Origin: a virus
Reading direction: 5' to 3' (one strand)
IMG/VR virus record: IMGVR_UViG_3300044986_000704
Coordinates: 1-28,004 of that record
DNA: 28,004 bases
Part shown: in pieces, positions 15,660 through 23,334 of the stretch
Position numbering within the stretch: position 1 is the stretch's first letter
Layout: the number at the start of each line of letters is the position of its first letter
The notes under the pieces: generated by a model
Told to the model about the DNA's origin: nothing
Databases searched by the model: none
Seen by the model: only the letters and a program-made list of their open reading frames with translations
Made by a program: the position numbers and the translations under genes

Positions 15660-15663
15660 CCCC

Positions 15664-16476
15664 ATGGCAACACTATCAGAAGCGGTACATGATGTGCTGC
15701 ACATCATCCAACAGGGCAGGCTCTCGCAGGACCAACCATTTGAACGGCCACAGGTTGCGTACTGGATTCACCGCAGAAGGGCTGAGGTGATCCTCAAGAT
15801 ACTCGGGCAGAGCAAGACCTACATGGTCGATCCTGTGTGGTATCAGCCCTTGAGACATCTTGAGCTGCTGCAGGTGGACAGGAACGCCTCCCCGATACTC
15901 GAGGTGGAAACTGAGTGCATGCTGCATCATGTGCGTGTCCCGACCCCGATAGCATATGAGGGTGTGCCCCTCTTTGTACTTCAATGGCAGAACAGGCTAT
16001 CAGCCATCCCCATGGTGCACAATGACCGTGTGAGCGGATATGCCACAAGTAGGTCAGGCAGGCAGGCGGACTGGGGTTTTCTTACGGCAAGCAATGACGA
16101 CTCTTATATGGACCTGTTCGTGGTATCACCGATGAATCAGGAAGAGGAGAGGCTGTATATGCAGGCCCGTGTGGTGGCGATGAACCCTACCAGCGTGCCA
16201 CGTTACATTCAATCCGGTTCGCCTGCAACGTGGTCTGAGGTTCCGTTTGACTGGGACCGCGACCAGTATCCCATCAATGCGTTCGACCTGAACGAGGTCA
16301 TTGGCAGGGTGTTGCAACAGGACTTTGGACTGAGCCGGGCCGGAATGATTGACCTTCTGAATAACTTCGCGCCTGATGATGCGGAAGCGATTGCTAAACG
16401 GCTTGACCGAACGGGAAGCCCGTATGGTGGGATTCAGAGAGTTCGAGCAAGTAAACTGGCAAAAGATCGTCAATGA
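15664..16476 (+). CDS. Neck/ring protein of crAss-like type, 270 aa
   Basis: The N-terminal pattern LSQDQPFERPQVAYWIHRRR (20-39), followed by AEVILKIL, resembles the start of ring (neck) proteins of crAss-like phages: a polar segment, an aromatic, then a helix with a conserved Arg-Ala. Residues ~85-200 are strand-rich, including a middle segment (~125-150) with Ser/Arg/Gly loops. The last ~65 residues are helical (FDLNEVIGRVLQQDFG and on). No membrane segment. It starts the tail operon right behind a promoter motif and precedes the HU-like and second ring genes, the order expected for the collar between portal and muzzle. The particular ring position is not assignable. Confidence 0.7.
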   Translation: MATLSEAVHDVLHIIQQGRLSQDQPFERPQVAYWIHRRRAEVILKILGQSKTYMVDPVWYQPLRHLELLQVDRNASPILEVETECMLHHVRVPTPIAYEGVPLFVLQWQNRLSAIPMVHNDRVSGYATSRSGRQADWGFLTASNDDSYMDLFVVSPMNQEEERLYMQARVVAMNPTSVPRYIQSGSPATWSEVPFDWDRDQYPINAFDLNEVIGRVLQQDFGLSRAGMIDLLNNFAPDDAEAIAKRLDRTGSPYGGIQRVRASKLAKDRQ

Positions 16477-16741
16477 GGTTTCGCACCGTAGCGGTGTAGA
16501 ACCAGGCCTCACGGAGAGGATTCTCAAAACAATGATGCTCATGCAAGTGAGGGAACTTCGGTTCCGCTCATGGGTGAAGATCGGAGGACTCTATCTGATG
16601 CGGCCACACGGCAATATCAGGGATTGGGACCTTCGGTGCAAGGAGGCAGAGGAACACCCTCTGTTGCGCTTTCATCCAGCTGCATGGGTATTGTCGATGC
16701 TGAAAGGTTATCATGTGGGTAAGCGCAAGGACGGCAATTGA
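16424..16741 (+). CDS. HU/IHF-like small protein in the neck operon, 105 aa
   Basis: Residues ~11-60 match the two-helix start and beta turn of HU/IHF proteins: KIVNEVSHRSGVEPGLTERI, then a helix to LREL-like R-E-L-R, then WVKIGGLYLMRPHG, which recalls the V-x-I-x-G-x-F-x pattern. IHF-like subunits are coded near the tail genes of crAss-like phages, which supports the call. The start at 16424 overlaps the ring gene by 53 bases; the frame extends to 16376, but that part looks less natural. The C-terminus (residues ~70-105) is divergent and basic, and a canonical DNA-binding arm is not obvious. It could bind packaged DNA at the neck or act as a nucleoid-type factor. Confidence 0.6.
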   Translation: MVGFREFEQVNWQKIVNEVSHRSGVEPGLTERILKTMMLMQVRELRFRSWVKIGGLYLMRPHGNIRDWDLRCKEAEEHPLLRFHPAAWVLSMLKGYHVGKRKDGN

Positions 16742-17396
16742 CACGGCCCTATCATTAAGGCCAGTGCCGAACATCAGTCACATTGAGGGTGACATGATGA
16801 ACTGGGTCTATGAGGCCCTGAAACACATCAACAGCCGCATGACCTATGTCAGGAGGGGATGCTGGCTTGAGGTCAAGGACAACGTTGCGAAGTTGCCGGC
16901 CTGTTGTGTGGGCCTGTATGGAATGCGCATAAGCGGAGAGCTGCCGGAGCGCAGCGCATCAAACCTTCGCATGTACGGAGAGGATTATCCGTTGGCCTCG
17001 TTCCCTTTGAGCGGCACAGAGCCTCTTCTGAACAATCTAGATGCACAGCCTTACAGACATTCGATTGAGAATGGCTGCATCCGCTTTGTGGCCTATAAGG
17101 AAGGGTATGTCTATATCGAGTACAAGCACTTGTCGATTGATGCAAAGGGCTATCCGATGATACCTGAAAGCCACCAAGCCGCGGTATCGAGGTACATCAT
17201 ATTTATGATTGAAACGAGAGAGTTCTATACCCATCCGGGAGAAGGGCAGAAGCTGAGCTTTGCTGAGCGGCAATGGCTGCAGCACTGTGATGCCGCAAGG
17301 GTGGAGGCCGAATGGCCTGATTCGGTGGAGATGAGGACGCTTGTGGCGACATGGAACAACATGCTGCCAATGCCAGACCCTGATAGCTACAACTGA
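16713..17396 (+). CDS. Neck/ring protein (P22 gp4-like family), 227 aa
   Basis: A helical N-terminus (GDMMNWVYEALKHINSRM, 27-43) resembles the start of crAss-like collar proteins. Residues 131-162 carry a segment I recognise from the same group: a YVYIEYK strand followed by D-x-x-GYPMIP, then a helix (AAVSRYIIFMIE). The C-terminus is helical (~180-215) with an acidic/aromatic patch. It overlaps the HU-like gene by 29 bases and its stop overlaps the muzzle start (TGATG). It should form a ring linking the portal/adaptor to the muzzle. Confidence is moderate because no alignment was possible. Confidence 0.72.
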   Translation: MWVSARTAIDTALSLRPVPNISHIEGDMMNWVYEALKHINSRMTYVRRGCWLEVKDNVAKLPACCVGLYGMRISGELPERSASNLRMYGEDYPLASFPLSGTEPLLNNLDAQPYRHSIENGCIRFVAYKEGYVYIEYKHLSIDAKGYPMIPESHQAAVSRYIIFMIETREFYTHPGEGQKLSFAERQWLQHCDAARVEAEWPDSVEMRTLVATWNNMLPMPDPDSYN

Positions 17397-20300
17397 TGGA
17401 GGCAAATAACAGTTTTGAACAGGGACTGAACCGCGACTTTGATGCGCGGAGGTCCAGTGACCGGTCATTGTATGACGGTGAGAACGGCACCATCATCTAC
17501 CATGAGAATGGGAGTGTGGTGTGGAGGCCCACATCAGGCAATGCAGTCGTCCTGCAGTTTGACGGTGACACAATAGACCCAGACGATAAGCCACCCGCAC
17601 CAATTGGCGGTACCACGCTGCACATGCCGATGGGCGGATGCTCATTTGAGGACTGCTGTGTTATTCTGACCATTAACACGACCACAGAGGACACTACTCT
17701 GTGGGTATTTCAGTTCACCAAGGACAGACAGGCATACGGGCAGATATTGCTCAGCGATGCATCATTTCCACCGGAGGACAGGTTCAATGGCACACTCTTG
17801 GAGCCTGTTGTGATGAGGCCGGTGTATGAGAACAGTCAGATATATCGCGTGTACTGGTGTGACGGGGTAAGCGATGAGAGCAATCCGTTGCGGGCGCTGA
17901 GCTTTAGGATAAGTGGAACCGTCACAGACCCTACCTATTCAGGCATGACGGTGTATGGAACATTCAACACGTATGTGAGGCTGGACGGGCAGAGTCCATC
18001 GACCACTGACATCATGGCTCCGTGGTGGCCAGGGCGCATATGGTTCAAGCAGCGCATACCCGGCCAGCTCATGTGCGGCAGCTACCAGTATGTGTATCGG
18101 CAGATCAGGGCAGACGGTTACCGTACCCCATGGTCAATGCCCACGAACCCCATCCACAACACAACAGACCCGGTCAATGCCTCCAACATGCACCTGTATG
18201 AGATGGAGGCCCCGAATCAGCAGACGGCCTTTGGCATCCGCATAATGGTTCAGGGGATAGATGAAAGGTATGAGCAGATCGAGGTGGGCTATGTGTATAT
18301 CACCGACCCTGACGTGCCGCCTACAATAGGCGCATCATTCGCCATCATGGATGTGGATACCACGGGTGCGGACAAGCACATGATGGTTGACCACATCTCC
18401 ATGACGGGAGAGCCGTTCAGCCCAGAGGAGATCAATATGCTCCGCATGAACATCCGTGCGGCCCAGACCATTGAAGTCAAAGACAACAGGCTGTGGGCGG
18501 GCAACTACAAGATCGGCATGATGTCGCTTGATCCTGATGAGGTGGAGACGGTGCTGGCTGATTTCAAGTGCCACCACTTCTTCCGTGATATGTGCGGTGA
18601 TGAGAAGGGCAAGACGGACAAGTGTGAAGACATACATGGTGAGAGTAGGCCGTTCACGCACATCAATCCCACCACGACCACACTTGACTTCTGGCTCAAC
18701 TCAGCGCAGACCATAACCTTGGACATTGTAAGCGACTATCGCAACTACAAGGGTCAGCAGATCAGCAATCTGTTTGTGGGTCATCCAAGGGATGAGAAGG
18801 GCAGATATGGCCTTGTGTTCTATGACCTGGTGGGTCAGCCGGGCTTTGTGTACCACCTGTGTGACTATAAGTTCCCCAAGATTTACAATGGTGACCAGAC
18901 CTCTGATGTGGAGGCCATCAGGATAGACAAGGACGGGAACCTTGTGAACGTGCTTGACGACAGTCTGTGGCTCTCAGGTGATATGCGTAACTCGTGGTTC
19001 ACCACGAACATGGGAGACGACCTGAGCATAGTTGGTGGAACCGCGGGTGCCCTTGGAACAAATGGGGAGCGACCGATCACCGATGATGCGCATGACAATG
19101 CACTGACCGGAACTGACGACTATGGCTGGACAATATCGCTATTGCGTGTTATGGGTATGCTGATGCATGGTATTGACGTGAGCAGCATTAAGACGAAGAT
19201 CAGCGGGTTCTCCATTGTGCGCTGTCCGATGGAGTACACCACGGTGGCTCAGGGGCTTGTCTCGCCATGCGTGATTGATGGTGATGAGATACGCCCGATG
19301 CCGCGACCTGCGTGGGCTGGTGTGATTGACAGTAACCCCGCATCGGGAACGTATGGTCGGTTCCAATGGGGCACAGAGAGCGGTGACCCGCTATGGGACA
19401 CTGAGGACGTGCGTGACGACATCTTCATGTCCTACAATTTTCTGAACATCTACTTTGCAAATGTCCTGTTTGACCCCGAGACAAGGCCGGGGCTGCAGTC
19501 GGGCGACTCACTTGAACTGGTTCAGGTACTGTGGGAGGAATACAACGACAAATCGGAGATCGCCTATCCGGTTGGGGAGCCTCTTGGCAGAAGGATGAAT
19601 CTGGTACATGCGGGGCCGACAACCTCAACGGCCACCCGCTCCGAAGGGGATAAGCTCAGCTTCCATCTTCTGAATATGAGCAGGGAGGTTCGTCCTGACC
19701 CTGCCGGTACACTTGTGTTCGATGGATGGGACGGCACCCACTTCACCAATGGAGGAAACAATTTCCCGTTGGGTGTTCTTACGGGTGCAAGCACTCACCC
19801 ATCAACGGCTGCATATCGTGCTAACTGGGCAGCAGCGGAGTTCATGTTCCCCCTCTATGGAAGTACCATCTCATTCGAGTATGTGAAGTGGATTGAGATG
19901 AACGAGGAGCTGGCCGGTATCGATCCCGGTAACCCGACCTGGCAGTTCCTCAATAAGGTCCGCTGCTTTTATAGCAACGGTGGCGGTGGTGGCGGTATTC
20001 CTGACCCCTTATTCGGGGGCATCAATGACAACGTGGCCCTTAACATCCCCAATTCCATGAGTGGTGGTAGTAGATGGGAAGGAATCGGCCACGACCAGAC
20101 AGCGCTGGTGAAGTATGTGGATATCGCAGGACCTAACGGAGAGTCTGCTAAGTATCCTCTGGCAGCCATTTTCCCTGCGTATGCGGAGACATCGCTCGGT
20201 GGGCCAGGTTCTGCTGACGGAGGTGGAAGAAAGCATGGCCCGATGATCGGTTCTGTGGCTCGTTGGCTGGTAAACTGGAAACGGCCTATGGGTGCGGTGT

Positions 20301-22504
20301 ACGGTGGTCAGACTCTAAGCGCACTGCAGAACAACATCTTTATCCCGATCGGTCACTTTCAACCCGTGAACAATCCGGCATACACCACCCCGACCAATGA
20401 CATCTATGACAGCATGGAGGTGTGGGGCGGTGACTGTTATCTGGACTTCCATAGTGCAGCGGTGATGTTGCCGAACTATTGTCATGACGGTGGCACATCA
20501 GACCCGGCCTCACGCGAAGTGGCAGACACGGGATGGGTGATCACATATCCGACAGAGCAACGGTTCAATCACGTCATGCGCAATGCGCCTTCTCCCGGCA
20601 ATCCGATCAGCTCAGGCGTGGGCATACAGCCGCGGCAGACATACGAGGGATTTTCCTCAAGGGGCACAGGTGGCATCTTTTTCTATGGCGGTCTGAACGG
20701 TCGGAACGTGGTGCCCACAAAGCATTACCTTGAGGAGTTCTTTATCAGCGCACTCATGCGTTTGGAGAACCGTCTAAGATTATTTGCAGTCAAACCAAGG
20801 GCATTCCTTGAGGTTGACCATTTTGCTTTGCGTTGGGCCTATGCAGAGGTCAAGTATTACGGGGCCCTTGTAGATGCGTTCAGAACATTCCTTGTCAACA
20901 GCTGGGCAGATACTGACGGTCAGTATGGGCCGGTACAGGGTTCAGTACACTGGGCCAACGAGATATGGTCCTTTCAGACAAAGGCCATTTCACGCCTGCT
21001 TATCAATGAGAAAAGCCTGATCAAAGACGAGGCGGGTGACACCATCACTACGGGAACAGGCCAGACACTTGCGGGCTACGATGTGAAGGTGCATGATGCA
21101 GGGACACAGCACAGGATGAGCATTGCCGCTGGGAATTCCGGAGTGTTCTTTGTCGATGCACAGGGTCGTGCCATTTATCATTTTGACGGGCAGAAGGCCA
21201 ACAACATTGGGCGGGCCGTAGGCATGAACACAATGCTGGCCGATGTACTGAGGCACTATAAGTGGTCGCAGACGGTATGGAGCGACAAGAAGGGCACGGG
21301 AATATTCACTGGCTTTGACCAAGTGACGAGCAATGTGTACTTCAATCTGACCTCAAGGGTCGGTGATTTCATGGCCGGTGGCATCAGCCAGAGGTACAAG
21401 TACCACGCCATCACATTCACAAACACGACAACAGACGTGTACGGTGCCTCATTGCCGGGTGGCCTTGCCCATGATTACATCGCCATCTCCCCGCTTGACT
21501 GGGGCAGCTATGTGATTGAGAACGCGACCACACCGGAGATACGCGATCAGGACATACTTGTTCTGACTGGTTGGCCGTCACCGACCATGCCAAGGCCCGT
21601 GTACATCGACCTGTTGCTTTACAGGGGCATCATTCAGAATGCAGCGTTCACCGTCAAGGAGTTCTACTTGGTGATATATCCGACCCTTGAAACGAACAAG
21701 TGGCTGCTGAATGTAAGGAACATCTACAACCCATCGCCCACGTTGGCTGAGCCAAATCAGGTCTGGCCGGATAGAACTGAGGACAGGCCCGGATATCGCT
21801 TTGTTGCACCTGGATATGGCCGGCCAGAGTTTGTGCCATATGAAGTGGCACCCACCTATGGGGTGGTGTTCCATTTCTACCGTCCCGATGGTGATGCTGT
21901 GTTTCAGGTGCGGATGCTCAGCGGTAACGGAAGTCGCAGTGGAGGATATGGCATAGGCGCATGGCTTAACCCAAGGAGCGTGTTCATCTACAACGAGGCG
22001 AACAAGCTAGCGCAGGGATGGGAGTCGGTCGGCAATCATTTCAATCTTGCCCATGAGCAGAGACTGTTGCAGGCACGGGAGAACTATGGCGCCACCTCAG
22101 ATGTGTATGAACGGGTCGATCATGCGCTTGATACCCCGAGGCTGTACGGCATGAGCATCGACAGCTGGATCCAATTCATTGTCCGTGGGGTACAGACACG
22201 GGCCGGGTCTGATTTAGAGAGCAACAAGATATTCGACAACCTGATGATTCAGACAGCGGAGCAGGCGGATGTCAAGACAGTACGTTTCAGCACAGAGGAG
22301 CAGGCCATACTTTTGTCGATGTCGGGTGAGCAGAGGGCTGTTTTCAAAAGGAGCCTGTTGCGGATGCCGATAAGGACAGTGGCACAGCTTGCACGTATGC
22401 GCGGCACTTATCTTCTTGTCGATGTTCATGTTGAGAAGAGGAGGATGAAAGTGGCATACGTCAGCGGGGCCAAGACACTCTACCGTATCAGCAACAAGAC
22501 CTGA
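17396..22504 (+). CDS. Tail stabilization/muzzle protein, 1702 aa
   Basis: By far the largest gene in the window. The N-terminus carries the signature of crAss-like stabilization (muzzle) proteins: an FEQGLNRDFD segment (~8-17), then HENGSVVW, and IYRVYWCDG near 144-152. The C-terminus ends in strands (RRMKVAYVSGAKTLYRISNK), again family-like. The body is almost all beta-rich, with a six-Gly run at 862-867. A Cys/His cluster (C392, H393, H394, C400, C410, H414) could bind metal. The product should form the tail-tip nozzle through which DNA leaves. It sits after the ring genes and before the internal virion genes, as expected. Confidence 0.8.
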   Translation: MEANNSFEQGLNRDFDARRSSDRSLYDGENGTIIYHENGSVVWRPTSGNAVVLQFDGDTIDPDDKPPAPIGGTTLHMPMGGCSFEDCCVILTINTTTEDTTLWVFQFTKDRQAYGQILLSDASFPPEDRFNGTLLEPVVMRPVYENSQIYRVYWCDGVSDESNPLRALSFRISGTVTDPTYSGMTVYGTFNTYVRLDGQSPSTTDIMAPWWPGRIWFKQRIPGQLMCGSYQYVYRQIRADGYRTPWSMPTNPIHNTTDPVNASNMHLYEMEAPNQQTAFGIRIMVQGIDERYEQIEVGYVYITDPDVPPTIGASFAIMDVDTTGADKHMMVDHISMTGEPFSPEEINMLRMNIRAAQTIEVKDNRLWAGNYKIGMMSLDPDEVETVLADFKCHHFFRDMCGDEKGKTDKCEDIHGESRPFTHINPTTTTLDFWLNSAQTITLDIVSDYRNYKGQQISNLFVGHPRDEKGRYGLVFYDLVGQPGFVYHLCDYKFPKIYNGDQTSDVEAIRIDKDGNLVNVLDDSLWLSGDMRNSWFTTNMGDDLSIVGGTAGALGTNGERPITDDAHDNALTGTDDYGWTISLLRVMGMLMHGIDVSSIKTKISGFSIVRCPMEYTTVAQGLVSPCVIDGDEIRPMPRPAWAGVIDSNPASGTYGRFQWGTESGDPLWDTEDVRDDIFMSYNFLNIYFANVLFDPETRPGLQSGDSLELVQVLWEEYNDKSEIAYPVGEPLGRRMNLVHAGPTTSTATRSEGDKLSFHLLNMSREVRPDPAGTLVFDGWDGTHFTNGGNNFPLGVLTGASTHPSTAAYRANWAAAEFMFPLYGSTISFEYVKWIEMNEELAGIDPGNPTWQFLNKVRCFYSNGGGGGGIPDPLFGGINDNVALNIPNSMSGGSRWEGIGHDQTALVKYVDIAGPNGESAKYPLAAIFPAYAETSLGGPGSADGGGRKHGPMIGSVARWLVNWKRPMGAVYGGQTLSALQNNIFIPIGHFQPVNNPAYTTPTNDIYDSMEVWGGDCYLDFHSAAVMLPNYCHDGGTSDPASREVADTGWVITYPTEQRFNHVMRNAPSPGNPISSGVGIQPRQTYEGFSSRGTGGIFFYGGLNGRNVVPTKHYLEEFFISALMRLENRLRLFAVKPRAFLEVDHFALRWAYAEVKYYGALVDAFRTFLVNSWADTDGQYGPVQGSVHWANEIWSFQTKAISRLLINEKSLIKDEAGDTITTGTGQTLAGYDVKVHDAGTQHRMSIAAGNSGVFFVDAQGRAIYHFDGQKANNIGRAVGMNTMLADVLRHYKWSQTVWSDKKGTGIFTGFDQVTSNVYFNLTSRVGDFMAGGISQRYKYHAITFTNTTTDVYGASLPGGLAHDYIAISPLDWGSYVIENATTPEIRDQDILVLTGWPSPTMPRPVYIDLLLYRGIIQNAAFTVKEFYLVIYPTLETNKWLLNVRNIYNPSPTLAEPNQVWPDRTEDRPGYRFVAPGYGRPEFVPYEVAPTYGVVFHFYRPDGDAVFQVRMLSGNGSRSGGYGIGAWLNPRSVFIYNEANKLAQGWESVGNHFNLAHEQRLLQARENYGATSDVYERVDHALDTPRLYGMSIDSWIQFIVRGVQTRAGSDLESNKIFDNLMIQTAEQADVKTVRFSTEEQAILLSMSGEQRAVFKRSLLRMPIRTVAQLARMRGTYLLVDVHVEKRRMKVAYVSGAKTLYRISNKT

Positions 22505-23334
22505 TGGAATTCCGATCACTTGAGGAACAGACCGCGGTAACCCAGGCACTTCAAGGCGGGGTACGCAGGGGCAATTACAGTGCAGCAGAAGAGGCATTTC
22601 TCGCTATGGCGGGATACAACACCGATGGCACCCGTAACGGATGGGGAGATTTCCGACAGGGCCTTGCGTCAGTTGACATTGGAACCTTCGGCCTGATCGA
22701 CAACACTATTGAGCATCAAGTGCAGGGTTTCCTGCGCGGTGACGAGGGTGATGCTATGCGGTCACAGGGCTATGAGGATCTTCAGGCCCGCGACCGGGAG
22801 CTGCAGGCACAGCAGTACATGAACTCCTTTCAGATCATGCAGCAGATATGGGGCATGGCAGGTGGTTCTGGTGCTGGTGGTGGGGCGGGTGCTGTTGCGG
22901 GCGGCATGATGGGCGACACTGCCTCTGGTGGTGCCGGCCCTGAGCAATGGTCTGGGCCGACCACGGCTGAGCTGGCAAAGGATTTTGGCAAGGACAATCC
23001 CGAACTGAAAACACAGGCGGGTGCTGAGGCTGCTACAAGTGCGTTCCTCAAGAACACCGAGGGTGGCCAGAAAGCGGGCTCCGCTGCGCTGAGTGCAACG
23101 AACACCGACAAGGAGGTGGTAGAGGCTGCCTCAAAGGGAGATAAGTCGTCCACGGGCTCGGATATCAGTGCATGGGGGGGTCAGATGGGTTCGTTGGCAG
23201 GAAGCATCACCTCAGCGGTGGGCAATGCGGTACAGCAGAATGAGCTGTCTGTTGAGAAGGACGACTACATCTCGACATACATCAGCCGCCTGAACAGGTC
23301 ACTCAAGTTAAACCAAGGGGAATACGTGCTATGA
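22504..23334 (+). CDS. Putative internal virion protein, Gly/Ala-rich, 276 aa
   Basis: The start overlaps the muzzle stop (TGATG). The N-terminal ~115 residues are helical (LEEQTAVTQALQGGVRRG, then ~85-118 QARDRELQAQQYMNSFQIMQ). Residues ~118-150 are a Gly-rich flexible linker, and the rest is Ser/Ala/Gly-rich with a helical C-terminus (SVEKDDYISTYISRLNRS). No enzyme motif or clear membrane segment. Position after the muzzle and before two large low-complexity genes fits a cargo or ejection protein carried in the virion. The next gene begins by ATGA overlap. Confidence 0.62.
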   Translation: MEFRSLEEQTAVTQALQGGVRRGNYSAAEEAFLAMAGYNTDGTRNGWGDFRQGLASVDIGTFGLIDNTIEHQVQGFLRGDEGDAMRSQGYEDLQARDRELQAQQYMNSFQIMQQIWGMAGGSGAGGGAGAVAGGMMGDTASGGAGPEQWSGPTTAELAKDFGKDNPELKTQAGAEAATSAFLKNTEGGQKAGSAALSATNTDKEVVEAASKGDKSSTGSDISAWGGQMGSLAGSITSAVGNAVQQNELSVEKDDYISTYISRLNRSLKLNQGEYVL

